This document shows positions 48,883 through 58,985 of a stretch of DNA of 64,000 nt, in pieces. Positions within the stretch are counted from its first letter, which is position 1, and each line of letters starts with the position of its first letter. The DNA is from Methylobacter sp015476545. GTDB lineage: Bacteria > Pseudomonadota > Gammaproteobacteria > Methylococcales > Methylomonadaceae. Location: the NCBI RefSeq assembly GCF_052162025.1, contig NZ_CP197401.1, positions 2,356,001 through 2,420,000 on the forward strand, read 5' to 3'. Under the pieces are notes generated by a model. The model worked only from the letters and a program-made list of their open reading frames with translations, searched no databases and was not told the DNA's origin. The translations under genes were made by a program, and so were the position numbers.

Positions 48883-51800
48883 TTATCGCCCCCTGCCCGT
48901 TAAGGTGCCGGTTGGGTTATTGCTGGCGCTGCTCACTATTGATAACGTTCCTGTAAACAGCTGGGCGGCAGTCGGCCTGAAGGTGGCGATAAGCGTGCAG
49001 GAACTGCCCGGAAGAACGCGTGTGGCACAGGTGTTCAGACTGCTGATCCCGAACGGCGCAGTCGCGCTCGCCGAGGTGATGAAGAGCGGGGCGGTGCCCG
49101 TGTTTCTCACCAGAACAGGCGCGTTGACAGTAGTACCCACCGGTACAGCCAGGCCAGCAAAGAAGCTCGTGTCGGCGACAGTAGCAGTCGTGGGCGGGAT
49201 TATGCCGGTGCCGCTTGCCGTAACGCTGGAGGGTGACCCCGCCGCATTGTGCACGATATTAATAGTGACTGTCTTGCTACCAGCCGTAGTAGGCCTGAAC
49301 CGCACACTGATGGCGCAAGAACTGCCCGCTGCCACAGTCGTACAGCCGTTAGTTAACAAAAACTGTGTCGTATTACCTGTCATTGAAACATTGGATACGA
49401 TAAGATTTTGCCCTCCGGTGTTGGAGACAGTGATGGTTCGAGCTGCCGAGGTAGTCCCGGTGGCTTGGTTCGGGAAAGTCAGCGAAGTAGACGATAGTGC
49501 GGCGATAGGACCTGCCGGAAGACCTGTACCACTCACCGTGATGCTGGAGGGTGATCCCGCTGCATTATGGGCAATGGAGACAGTAGCTGTCTTATTGCCG
49601 GCCGCAGTGGGCGCGAACTGCACATCGACTGTACAGGAATTGTTGGGCGCGACAGTCGCACAGTTATTGTTAGTTAACAAGAACTGTGACGCGTCGGCAC
49701 CCGTCAATGTGATGCCTGATACGATGAGGTTAGAAAGCCCAGTGTTGGTGACCGTGATAGTCTGAGCCACCGAGCTGGTGCCTACAACCTGATCTGCGAA
49801 GCCCAGCACTGGTGAAGCAGGCGACAGTTCGGCTACCGGAGCGGTCAATCCAGCTATGGAAACTGGAGTGGCACGAACATCACAGGTGTTTTTAAGAGCA
49901 CCAGGAACATCACAGAAGCTGATCTGCTCGATATTCCACAGAATATCAGTGCCGTCATCGACGCCACCGCCGCCTCCACCGCCGCCAGCGGCAGTGTTAT
50001 CGCGTACAGTTACACTGCCATCGGCATTAGCGGCAATAGTGTAATTGACCTCTGGCCCTGAGAATAACGCCGTGTCGCAGTTGAGCGGTGTTGCAGCGCC
50101 GCAGTCAGGTGCTGGAACGGCCGGAGTCAGGACCTCACGAACAGCCACGATCTGACCTGGATCGACCAGCCCGGCAAACACAGCTTGTTGCAAGGTCATA
50201 TTGGTAGTGCCGGAGCCAAAGTTTCCTGTCACGGCCTTGTTCTCCATGAGGTCGGTGCTGCCGATCTCGGCGCCTGTGCCGTCCGGATTAGCACGAATAC
50301 TGAGCCGGACGTTCAGATAACGGTCGCCATCGAGGATGTCATTGGCGCCGCGTCCCTCGAGTTGATCACTGCCATCGCCGCCAAGGAGGATATTGCCCTC
50401 ACCCCAGACGAAGTCTCCGGTTAGCAAACAAAAGTTGGTTACGGAATTGGCAATGACCGAAGCCAACGGTGTAGCCGTACCCGCAGCCAGCGGTGGAACC
50501 AGAGCATCTAAGCCGGCAATGCGATCCAGACCAGCCTGGTCTAACGCATCACAGCCAATGAAGCCGCCACCGCCGACTTGGCTAGGGATAATGTCATCGC
50601 CGCGCAGGGTATCGTTAAACTTCCAGCCGGACAGCGCTTCAACTTCATTGTACCGGTCGCGAGTTTCATTCACCGGTGGTGTGTTGAGAATCAGCAGAGC
50701 CAAATCAGCATTTTGAGGCTGTGGATCTCCCACACCAATCACCCAGTCATAGCCAGCGGCTCCAGCATTCTTCTCGACACCAGGACCAGCCACGCCAATA
50801 TCGTCACCGCCCTCCATGTCATAGTCGTCGTCTCCGCCCTGACCGATCAGAATGTCATGTCCGGGCAGGTTGTGGTCATCGAAAAACAAAGTGGAACTAT
50901 CGCCGATCAGGAGGTCTGGCTGATCGCCACCCTCTTCCCAATCGTCGCCACTGTCACCGAAGACGGCATCTGTACCTTGCCCAGCAATAGAGAAGTCATC
51001 ACCGGGGCCGGCAAAAGTTTCATTGATATTGCCACCGCCGTTGGTGAAGTCCTTACCATCTCCGCCCATAATGATGTCATCACCGATGCCGCCGTCAATG
51101 GCGTCATTGCCAGGACCGCCTTTGAGGACGTCAGCACCGCCGAAGTCAGTAATGATGTCATTGCCTTCGCCGCCGAGAGCAACGTCGTCTCCGCCGCCGC
51201 CTTCGATTCTGTCATTGCCAAGGCCGCCCCAGAAAGTGTCGTTGTCGTTGCCGCCGTAGAAGTCATCGGCAAAATCAGTGCCATTGTAAACACTTTGGCC
51301 GTTGATACCCGTCGGATCGACACTGTTGATTGAGCGATATCGTATCGTGCCGTCAGGTTCTCGCAGCAACAAAAGATTTTCGTTACATTCCGAAGCCGGA
51401 TCATCATTGACCGAACCTGGGCCGGTAATAGCACTGCCTGCAGCCGCAGGGAAAGTAAGGTTGCCACGCTCAAACTTGCAGTCGGCTGTCGCGAACGGAT
51501 CAGCCTTCAGGGTGTGGGCTGGCGTATTGCGCATTATCAACTCGGCGAATGAATTGCCCTCGAGCTGGGTCCGAAGGTTCATACCCGGCGTGCGAGCCAG
51601 ATAATAGAACCGGTCGCCGTTCTGGAGATCGGTGAGCTGTTTCTCGAACACATAGTTGAAAGTAGGACCCAGCAGGCCGCCAAACAGGTTAGTGTTTTCG
51701 GCAAGACCGCCCACCCAGAGGTCGATATCATCAACCCCGGTTTTGGATACGCCATTCGCATCATTCGCCCAGGAACCCGTACTGAACATGAAGTCAGCGC

Positions 51801-54231
51801 TGTCATCGGGAGGGAAGATGTTGTCGGCGCTTTCATCTACACGTGTATTAGGATCGTCAACCAGGACGCCGTCCGGTCCGGGCAGAACTGTACCGTTGAC
51901 GATCTGGTCAGCGGCATTACGTTTACCGTCTAGAGTCGTCGCAGCAACAATGGTTGGATGTTTACCATACGCGGCAACAAAGTTGAGTAACGACGCATGG
52001 TGCTTAAGCACCTGGTCGAAATCAATCCAGTTTGCATAAGGCGCCAACTGACCATCGTTTGTTGTCGCGAAAATTTGCTTGCGAACGTTGTTCAGAGAAG
52101 GAATACCTTCACTGCGGGCGCGCGCCATGTTGATGCTGGGCAGGTCGAGAGGCAGGCCCAGCAGATGGCTGCGCATCGTTTCAGAGACGAATTCGTCTAT
52201 CTCGTTACCGGTCTGATCCGATAAGCCCATGAGAATGGCGCCGGCCGCTTCCCTGGAGTTGAGCCTGACGCCGTTGCCTCCGTCATTGTAGACTGCCGGG
52301 TTAAGGAATCCGTCGAACAGTGGTATATCATTGTGCAACGGCGCACCAAGCGCCACAGATTCAGACGAATTTAAGCGCGGAATCGTATCGGTCAGCATCG
52401 AGTGGCCGAAGCGGTAGACCGCATGGGCAAATTCAGCCGTGATTGCCGGGTTGAGGTCCGTCTGGTTGAAGGCAAAAGGCTCGAAAGGGTTGATGGCGGG
52501 CTGGACCTTGCGCGCAAACTCCTCGAACACCAGATGCTGATATTCCATCTCAGTGACGAAACGGGCGGCCTGGAACAGACGCTCTTCATAGGTAAAGGTC
52601 TTGTCCGGTCCTGGAGTGAGATTGACGTTCTTGAAATCCGCCAACAGCTCGGCGTTCTCGGGCCGGGTCAGCACGCCATCAGTCGGATTGCTGTAGTAAT
52701 CGACCAGGCGATTGTGTTCGGAGTGGAAGACCTGATGGACCGCAGTCAGCGCAATATTCTCGTTGCAGCGCCCATCGCCGCAGATGAAGTGCAGATCCAG
52801 CAGTTCATCATCATACTCGCCGGTCGCGACCGGATCGAGGCTGCCGCCCGCCGTATCATCGGCATCAGGCGTCTTGGGAGCAGTGACAGTTCCCGGATCT
52901 GCGCTATGTGCGATGTCGTTCAGAAATGCCGTTTTGATACGTTCCACGTTAGACGGAGCGGCAACCGGAGCGCTCAAGTTGCCCTCGACGAGGCCGGTAG
53001 CCGTCACGTACTGAGGAAGACCGTTCGGGCCGGGCAGGAAGTTGCCGTACTGATCGGCCGCTATCATTGGGATGTCGCTGACGTCCGCATCGACAAGCTG
53101 AAGACCAAGCTTAGTTGCCGCCTGCTCCTTGATCATCGCCCAAGTGGGCAAACCGCCATCGGCTTGCTCGAAGAACCTGCCGGTCGCAACTGGCTTGCCC
53201 TCAGCATTGAGAACATACTCGCGGGTGAAGACCTGGTGCGATGAATGTGAAGTGTAGGTCTGGCTTTGATCTACGAACGGGGTGTCAGTGTTCGGGGCAT
53301 TACGAAAGCCGTCAGGACCTTGTATGATAGTGCCGCGGGTCATGACCATGAATCGCTGTTGAGCCGGAAGATCATCGGCATTGCCGAAAATGTGGTCCGG
53401 CCCGGCGACCAGCGGGTCGTCCTCCTTCAACGGAACGAAAACCTGTCCATTGCCTCCGTTAGTGATCTTATCGAGACCATGGTCGAAAAATTGACCAAAG
53501 ATTGTAAACAACGAGTTGAATGGCGGCGAAAGACCGACATCAGTGGTAACGTTAGGGATGAATAGGGTTTGATGCGCAGGCACACATCCTGCAGGGAGCC
53601 CGTCGGTACCACCCGGCGTTGTCGGCTCCGTCGTGCATGGGAAAACCCCTTCATTGCCCTGGGTTCTAATGGGAAAACCAGCCACATTGACGGCAGCCGG
53701 ATTGGTTGAAGTTTGGTCAACGATCAGGTTGCTGATCACGCGGGGCGAGGAGTCGAAAACAGAACCGCTGGTCTGGTTGTAGTTTGTGTTACTCCCGGCT
53801 CCCGGGAAACCTTGCGGGATCTTATCCGCAGGCTTATTGAAATTCGGTGTGGTCAGGCGCGGGAACGGCTGGTCTGCGGCGCCGAATTTCTCTTGGCCGG
53901 CTTGGAGGTTGTTGCAAGTCCCGTCTACCGTTCGCAGTCCGAGGGAAAGAAGCGGGCTGCCGATCTGGTTAGGGCCGTTGCCGAGAAGCGCTCCGCAGGG
54001 GCCTGTTGCTGGTGTGGTATTCGTTGAGTGATATTCAGAGATCTTAATCTGTTGAAGGATATAGGCCAGATCGGAAGCAGTGACAGTGAAGCCCGAACCG
54101 ACCTGTGCGGGATTTACTGCGGCAAACGATGGAGCTACGCCGATATTCGGCATGGCCATGAGCAGCGATATCAATGCGGCTAAAGGTCTCTTGCCTTTTG
54201 GAGCAAACCTGCGTCGAGTTCTAATTAACAT
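48883..54231 (-). CDS. Animal-type haem peroxidase with RTX repeats and choice-of-anchor-D domains
   Basis: 1782 residues, signal peptide at the N-terminus (LAALISLLMAMPNIGVAPSF, then AAVNP). The peroxidase domain has FGQFFDHGLDKI with the distal histidine (about 250), GDGRCNENIALTAVHQVFHS (about 485), EMEYQHLVFEEFA (about 561) and the proximal histidine in YRFGHSMLTDTIPRL (about 605). Around 985-1110 are RTX-type calcium-binding nonapeptides such as GGLGNDRIEGGGGDD. Residues about 1480-1780 contain three HYDIN/choice-of-anchor-D-like beta domains with the repeat TVTNTGLSNLIVSGITLTG. The layout recalls MopA-type Mn(II)-oxidising peroxidases. Beside the multicopper oxidase it suggests an extracellular oxidation system. 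Confidence 0.9.
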   Translation of the reverse strand: MLIRTRRRFAPKGKRPLAALISLLMAMPNIGVAPSFAAVNPAQVGSGFTVTASDLAYILQQIKISEYHSTNTTPATGPCGALLGNGPNQIGSPLLSLGLRTVDGTCNNLQAGQEKFGAADQPFPRLTTPNFNKPADKIPQGFPGAGSNTNYNQTSGSVFDSSPRVISNLIVDQTSTNPAAVNVAGFPIRTQGNEGVFPCTTEPTTPGGTDGLPAGCVPAHQTLFIPNVTTDVGLSPPFNSLFTIFGQFFDHGLDKITNGGNGQVFVPLKEDDPLVAGPDHIFGNADDLPAQQRFMVMTRGTIIQGPDGFRNAPNTDTPFVDQSQTYTSHSSHQVFTREYVLNAEGKPVATGRFFEQADGGLPTWAMIKEQAATKLGLQLVDADVSDIPMIAADQYGNFLPGPNGLPQYVTATGLVEGNLSAPVAAPSNVERIKTAFLNDIAHSADPGTVTAPKTPDADDTAGGSLDPVATGEYDDELLDLHFICGDGRCNENIALTAVHQVFHSEHNRLVDYYSNPTDGVLTRPENAELLADFKNVNLTPGPDKTFTYEERLFQAARFVTEMEYQHLVFEEFARKVQPAINPFEPFAFNQTDLNPAITAEFAHAVYRFGHSMLTDTIPRLNSSESVALGAPLHNDIPLFDGFLNPAVYNDGGNGVRLNSREAAGAILMGLSDQTGNEIDEFVSETMRSHLLGLPLDLPSINMARARSEGIPSLNNVRKQIFATTNDGQLAPYANWIDFDQVLKHHASLLNFVAAYGKHPTIVAATTLDGKRNAADQIVNGTVLPGPDGVLVDDPNTRVDESADNIFPPDDSADFMFSTGSWANDANGVSKTGVDDIDLWVGGLAENTNLFGGLLGPTFNYVFEKQLTDLQNGDRFYYLARTPGMNLRTQLEGNSFAELIMRNTPAHTLKADPFATADCKFERGNLTFPAAAGSAITGPGSVNDDPASECNENLLLLREPDGTIRYRSINSVDPTGINGQSVYNGTDFADDFYGGNDNDTFWGGLGNDRIEGGGGDDVALGGEGNDIITDFGGADVLKGGPGNDAIDGGIGDDIIMGGDGKDFTNGGGNINETFAGPGDDFSIAGQGTDAVFGDSGDDWEEGGDQPDLLIGDSSTLFFDDHNLPGHDILIGQGGDDDYDMEGGDDIGVAGPGVEKNAGAAGYDWVIGVGDPQPQNADLALLILNTPPVNETRDRYNEVEALSGWKFNDTLRGDDIIPSQVGGGGFIGCDALDQAGLDRIAGLDALVPPLAAGTATPLASVIANSVTNFCLLTGDFVWGEGNILLGGDGSDQLEGRGANDILDGDRYLNVRLSIRANPDGTGAEIGSTDLMENKAVTGNFGSGTTNMTLQQAVFAGLVDPGQIVAVREVLTPAVPAPDCGAATPLNCDTALFSGPEVNYTIAANADGSVTVRDNTAAGGGGGGGGVDDGTDILWNIEQISFCDVPGALKNTCDVRATPVSIAGLTAPVAELSPASPVLGFADQVVGTSSVAQTITVTNTGLSNLIVSGITLTGADASQFLLTNNNCATVAPNNSCTVDVQFAPTAAGNKTATVSIAHNAAGSPSSITVSGTGLPAGPIAALSSTSLTFPNQATGTTSAARTITVSNTGGQNLIVSNVSMTGNTTQFLLTNGCTTVAAGSSCAISVRFRPTTAGSKTVTINIVHNAAGSPSSVTASGTGIIPPTTATVADTSFFAGLAVPVGTTVNAPVLVRNTGTAPLFITSASATAPFGISSLNTCATRVLPGSSCTLIATFRPTAAQLFTGTLSIVSSASNNPTGTLTGRGR

Positions 54232-55021
54232 TTTTCATTCCCCATATTGATGGATGGACTTGCCATCTGGAGGAACCCTTTGGCGTCAGGCCAGGCCTTC
54301 GAAGGGGGTCCGCATATGTTCTCGCTGGCCAGAAGCCGCCTGGCAACAGCATCACAATTACGCTAAATACAGATGTCATAACTACATACTCCTTACTCAA
54401 GATTATTTTCAGGTTCAAACATCCTTCTGCTTTAGCTGAAGGATGTTCTATTCTTGACTACGGCAGTAGGTTATATTTAGTGTCAATCCTATACACTACA
54501 GTCAACACTGTATTTCAATGTAAGGAAATCCTGTATTTATGAGCTAGGGTATGAGCAAGGATGTAATCCGAACGAGATATCTTTTGGATGCACTGGTTTT
54601 GCGGAAATAAATAGGGAGACTTCCGCCCGGCAAAAAAACAAATATAGGGATTGGGAAATGTATTTACGCAAGCTGAACTATGCAAGACCTGAACAGCAGG
54701 TGTTCCATAAAGTTCGTGAAAAGCAGGCGCAACATGGAGAGTTACTTGATGAGATTATCAGCTGATGTTGCGCATAGACCGTTTTTATCCTGCCTGCCGC
54801 GCTTTTCATTCAACTCGCAGCACATCGTTGCCTGAATAGTGATGCACGCATGTAGATGCAAATTTACTTGTGCCCCTTGCGGGTATTCGCACTACAGAAA
54901 CCGGTACACGGGCGTTTGTCCCGGGTTGAATACACTCTAAAAGGCACAAGTGAATTCGATCCTACAGTTGCTCCAATTTTGTTAAACCCATCGCAATTCG
55001 GCTGATGCGTAACATCAATTA
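54232..55021. other. 790-bp intergenic region with repeats and a tiny open frame
   Basis: Contains a perfect TACAGT-CAAC-ACTGTA palindrome (54497-54512) that could be an operator for the peroxidase, and an 86-bp inverted-repeat element (54866-54951). A 35-codon frame at 54658-54765 (MYLRKLNYARPEQQVFHKVR...) has no recognisable family and weak start signals. No other gene seen. Confidence 0.45.
54866..54990. repeat. Intergenic inverted-repeat element related to that at 12990-13085
   Basis: Perfect 9-bp ends ACTTGTGCC (54866-54874) and GGCACAAGT (54943-54951), followed by GAATTCGATCCTACAG and TTTTGTTAAACCC. The tail resembles the sequence at the end of nuoN (about 13035-13085), so it looks like a dispersed non-coding repeat. 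Confidence 0.45.
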
Positions 55022-55759
55022 TCAGACCGGGCAATCGGTATTGGAAAAGTCAATAATCCAAGCTCCAGGAAAAAAATTCGCCACGATGTAATCAGTTAGA
55101 TTTACCCATTGACTGACTTCGTCCAAAACAACTGAATCGGAGGTAATTGCAATTTGACCGGAACGGATGATGAATTGATCAGGATTGTCCATTAAAGCCG
55201 TCTGCCAGTTCCAGTCCTGAACTTCAGCGATTTCGCGCACCATGACCGCCAAGCGGCCGCTATTGGAAACAGGTCTGTCAAAAACCCATAGGATGTTTTC
55301 CGGCCCGAAAAACTCAAGCGCCTGACCGATAAGCACTATGGCATTGCCGGTTTCATGGACCTGCCGGTAAGTGCCGTGGATGCTGGCTATATCGCGGATG
55401 CAGCCATCCCGGCAACGCAGCGCTACGCCGCCGGCCATGATTGTTTCGATTGTAATGACCAGATTGAGCCCATCGATAACCAGTTGCCGCTCTTTGATGG
55501 CCTCAATCGGCAGGCATTTCGCTGCTCTCATCGCCCTGCTTTCATCCGAGCAGGCTGCTCTGGAAATAGCCAGGCGTTGGCGTTTAGGCAACTGGTAATG
55601 GTCGCCTACCAGCTTGATGGCGGAATGCCGGGCATAGCCGCGATTGAGTAGCCAGTCAAGGTCATAGGCGGCCTTGCGCAAGTGCAGCAAATTCTCATCG
55701 TTGAATAACTCTTTATCGCCGAGGTGCGCGCTTCGATGCCTTTGTCCATGCGTATTCAT
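55022..55759 (-). CDS. DUF434-domain protein
   Basis: 245 residues, cytoplasmic by composition. It has the DUF434 N-terminus (LRKAAYDLDWLLNRGYARHS, VGDHYQLPKRQRLAISRAAC) and the DUF5616-type domain (LVIDGLNLVITIETIMAGG, VFDRPVSNSGRLAVMVREIA). The second domain has PIN/NYN-like aspartates (IDGLN, WVFDRP, SDSVVLDE), so a nuclease-type activity is possible but unproven. A single gene 24 bp upstream of the exported-protein gene in the same direction. Confidence 0.75.
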   Translation of the reverse strand: MNTHGQRHRSAHLGDKELFNDENLLHLRKAAYDLDWLLNRGYARHSAIKLVGDHYQLPKRQRLAISRAACSDESRAMRAAKCLPIEAIKERQLVIDGLNLVITIETIMAGGVALRCRDGCIRDIASIHGTYRQVHETGNAIVLIGQALEFFGPENILWVFDRPVSNSGRLAVMVREIAEVQDWNWQTALMDNPDQFIIRSGQIAITSDSVVLDEVSQWVNLTDYIVANFFPGAWIIDFSNTDCPV

Positions 55760-55783
55760 ATTTTGCTGCCCGGCCCATTAAGA

Positions 55784-56902
55784 TTATATTCCCGGCCTTG
55801 ACTCCATGTGCTCCTGCCTGCCGGCGATCAGCATGCGCGCCAGTCTGCGCAAACCTTCCGAGGAAATCTCCAGGCCGAAAGGCGCGCCGAGATTCTCAAG
55901 CTCATACATGACGTCGGTCGCGGCTATGAACGTCAGATATTGCATGCCTTGTATGCCGGGCACTTCCTTGGCGACGGTTTTCAGGACAGGCGCCAGACGC
56001 TCCCAAGTGTCGGTAAAGAATACGCGGACAGGATCGGCGCCGTTCGCGCTCTGCCCTTTCAAGCCGGCCTGGAAGGCGGCTCGCGAATCCAGCAGAATTT
56101 GCATCAAGGTTTCGCGCACCTCCTGCGACTGGGTGTCATCGGACGCCTTTTTAATGGCTGATGACAAAAACTCATCCCATTGCTGCCAGGTGGCCGCCCA
56201 TTGCTGTTGCTCCGCTTCGCTGAAGGCCGGAGCCGGACCTTGCTTGGACGCGGCCATTTGAGCCGGCGCATCGAAGGCGAGATTAACGTTAATGCCGTTA
56301 TCTTGCGCCTGAACGTTGTTGAATCTCAGCGTATTCACTATCTCCTGAAATTGCGTGGCGTTCTCTCTTGGCAAAAACTTGGCCAAGGTTTGCTGAATAT
56401 CGACGCGGGATTCATTCAGATCCACTTTCACGGCAGCAAGTCTGGGTTCGACGACGCGGGTGATCAGATCCTGCAATTTATCGATAGTCAACTGACGGCC
56501 TTGACTATCGTAAGCGTTGGCGCGAGTCACAGGAAAGGTCACGACAGACTGCTCGGCATTCAGGGTCGGCTGCTGAAAAGTCTCCAATACCCCCGCCCAG
56601 TCCAGCATGGGTACGCATTGACCGCCAAACCCGGTCCCGAACCGGGCCTGGACTTCATTTAATAGCCGGACCTGACCGTTTTGTCCGCTGACCTGTGGAT
56701 TGGAAAACTTTAAATAACTGCATCCCTGCTTGTCGTTCCAGAGCTGGGCGCTGTGGCCAGCACCTTTGTAGAGCTGTGTAACCAGCGCTTTCTCAATCAT
56801 GCTGTAATCAATCTGCAGCGGAACGGTGATTTGATTCGCCCAGCCGCTGTTTGAAAAAAGCGCGGAGAGGCTGAGCATCGTTATTGGAAAATATTTTTTC
56901 AT
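55784..56902 (-). CDS. Exported protein of unknown function
   Basis: 372 residues from MKKYFPITMLSLSALFSNSG with a signal peptide cleaved near WANQ. Mature part begins ITVPLQIDYSMIEKALVTQL, recalling lipid-binding or DUF-type periplasmic proteins that start with a beta-strand pair and an amphipathic helix; a lone pair of cysteines (CSYLKF and GGQCVPM) may form a disulfide. No family recognised. The open frame to 57004 lies beyond this start and would destroy the signal peptide. It lies 58 bp after the LTA-synthase-type gene and is probably cotranscribed with it. Confidence 0.7.
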   Translation of the reverse strand: MKKYFPITMLSLSALFSNSGWANQITVPLQIDYSMIEKALVTQLYKGAGHSAQLWNDKQGCSYLKFSNPQVSGQNGQVRLLNEVQARFGTGFGGQCVPMLDWAGVLETFQQPTLNAEQSVVTFPVTRANAYDSQGRQLTIDKLQDLITRVVEPRLAAVKVDLNESRVDIQQTLAKFLPRENATQFQEIVNTLRFNNVQAQDNGINVNLAFDAPAQMAASKQGPAPAFSEAEQQQWAATWQQWDEFLSSAIKKASDDTQSQEVRETLMQILLDSRAAFQAGLKGQSANGADPVRVFFTDTWERLAPVLKTVAKEVPGIQGMQYLTFIAATDVMYELENLGAPFGLEISSEGLRRLARMLIAGRQEHMESRPGI

Positions 56903-56960
56903 GCGTTTTCTCCGAAAAATCAATGGACGGCCATCGAGCCGCCCTACTACGCTTGTAGCT

Positions 56961-58808
56961 TTATTTCGTTTTCTTGGTCTCTTCTTCCTGCTTGGCCGTA
57001 ACATCGGCTGTTACAGGCTCAGAAATATCCTCCTCAATGGCAGGATGCTTGGGGCGGGTAAATTGGCGGCCTATGAACAAATCATTACCGACCACCAGCA
57101 CGTCACGCAGCCAATCGGCGGAAGCCTGGCAGCCAGCCGAATAAGGCGGCTCCTTGCAGAGATCCACTTTCCCGTCGTGTGCAAGGTTGAAATGCAGGCC
57201 AGGCAATGGCCGCACCCGCATATCCGGCATGGAGTCGGTATAATCCATGATGGTCGGCTCGTTGAAATTCAGCAGGTTCAGTACGAACTTGGACACCTGA
57301 TAAAGCGGCATGCTGCCGAATTTAACCGGCCCGCGTTTGCCGTCGATGATCAGCATCGGCGTGCTGACATAAAACCTGAACATATCGGGCGTAAAGTCGC
57401 TGCGGTTGGATGCCAGCACGCCTGAATCGACATAGCCGGCAAAATTCTCGCCCAGAAAAGGCAAGTGATCGCCAAACAATACAATAATGCCGTCCGGATC
57501 GCGTTTGCGCATTTCGTCAATAAAACCCATCATTTCCCTGGACTTGTAATAGACTGTATTACCATAACTCGATACTTCCTCTACAGGAGAAGGCGATGAC
57601 ACTTTATCGGGCCTGTTTTCGCTTAAAGGATAATTCCAGTGCCCGAAATAGGTCACGATATAATCCAGAATCGGTTGCTTCGCATCCAGAGACGGCTGGA
57701 TTTTCTCCATAACCTGGCGGTACAGCGAAACGTCGGACAGAAATTCGCGGTTCATGTCATCCAGCACGAAATCCTGTATCGAATAGTAAGTCTGGAAACC
57801 GATGCGCCGATAAGCATTTACACGATTCCAGAAGACGGGCACATTAGGATGGGATGCTATTGTCTTGTAACCGTTTTCGGCAAGAATATGCGGCAGACAA
57901 GGCACATCGTTCAGCAACTGGCGCTCGAATTTGACGTTATCCTTAACAACCGGAAACCCGCACAGGACTTCAAATTCCGAATTGGCGGTAAAGCCGCCGA
58001 ATACCGGCGATAGCGCATGTGAATAGCCCGCGCTTTTCCAAAGCTTGCGAAATTCCGGCGACAGCGGATTCTGCTTGTATTTCGCTTTCTTCAGTTCATT
58101 CGGGTCCCAGAAAGACTCCAGCAGGACGAGATGTACATTGCGCGGCGTAAACGACTGAGCATCGGCGACTTTTTTCGGCGCAGCCATCCGCAGTTTTTCA
58201 GCCGCTTCCTGAGCCCTGTCCAGATCAGGCACCACATCGGCCTCGACAATACGGCGCGCGCTCTCCTGAATGGTATAAACCGTCGCGCCGTGCCAGACAT
58301 AATTGGAACGCTGATCCCATACTGAATTGCCAAAGAATTTATCGAGAGGATCGACAATCAACTTGGGCTCATAGGTCATGGTGATGCCGAACAGAAATAC
58401 AACGAAACTGGCGACATAAGAGGTCCAATGCCGCATGGTAAAGTTGTACAACAGCAACCCAGCGATGGCGGCCAATGGCACCGCCGCGGCAAAGAACCGC
58501 CAGCCTTCGAGGATCAGCAACAGGGAGCGTAACGCATGTATATCGTCCGGCATGATCGGGCCGCCGAAAAAAGATATCTTTATAGCATTGCCGACATAGA
58601 GTATGCCCATCACCAGGGCCTGGATCACCAGGAAGATCCATAGGCGTCTTGAAAAAGCGAAGAGTATGTAACCGATAATGACTTGCAGCAGATAATCGTA
58701 AGGTATGGCTTTAAAGTGGAACTCTACGTCGAATTTAAAGACGCTGATCAGATAATACAGCGCATAAAACACCGTCGTGGAAATAACGGGTAAAAATTTT
58801 AATAACAT
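56961..58808 (-). CDS. LTA synthase-type membrane sulfatase/phosphoglycerol transferase
   Basis: About 615 residues. Five N-terminal membrane helices in the first 190 residues, then an alkaline-phosphatase-fold sulfatase domain facing the periplasm: NVHLVLLESFWDP (metal-binding glutamate), GGFTANSEFEVL with the catalytic threonine, TYFGHWNYPLSENRP and VLFGDHLPFLG with metal-binding Asp/His. Members move phosphoglycerol or phosphoethanolamine onto glycans. In a Gram-negative this may decorate periplasmic glucans or LPS. ATG 58808 is preferred to the TTG at 58844. Followed by an exported protein of unknown role. Confidence 0.88.
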   Translation of the reverse strand: MLLKFLPVISTTVFYALYYLISVFKFDVEFHFKAIPYDYLLQVIIGYILFAFSRRLWIFLVIQALVMGILYVGNAIKISFFGGPIMPDDIHALRSLLLILEGWRFFAAAVPLAAIAGLLLYNFTMRHWTSYVASFVVFLFGITMTYEPKLIVDPLDKFFGNSVWDQRSNYVWHGATVYTIQESARRIVEADVVPDLDRAQEAAEKLRMAAPKKVADAQSFTPRNVHLVLLESFWDPNELKKAKYKQNPLSPEFRKLWKSAGYSHALSPVFGGFTANSEFEVLCGFPVVKDNVKFERQLLNDVPCLPHILAENGYKTIASHPNVPVFWNRVNAYRRIGFQTYYSIQDFVLDDMNREFLSDVSLYRQVMEKIQPSLDAKQPILDYIVTYFGHWNYPLSENRPDKVSSPSPVEEVSSYGNTVYYKSREMMGFIDEMRKRDPDGIIVLFGDHLPFLGENFAGYVDSGVLASNRSDFTPDMFRFYVSTPMLIIDGKRGPVKFGSMPLYQVSKFVLNLLNFNEPTIMDYTDSMPDMRVRPLPGLHFNLAHDGKVDLCKEPPYSAGCQASADWLRDVLVVGNDLFIGRQFTRPKHPAIEEDISEPVTADVTAKQEEETKKTK

Positions 58809-58985
58809 AGTGATTAAAAAAGTGGGATTTCTGGAAACAGTCAAATAGATTGCTGATTGGTCTCAGCTTATTATAACCATCCTTACTGCACGCTGAATCA
58901 TCTTCATCTAATTTTCATTATTGCCGGCTTCTCTTTATCCGTCATAGAATGCCCGTTTCTTATACTTTTAATTTTGGGGGTTTCA

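Noticed and set aside
54658..54765. 35-codon open frame with a weak ribosome-binding site
   Set aside because: No recognised family, no context and no strong start signals; kept only as a note in the intergenic entry.
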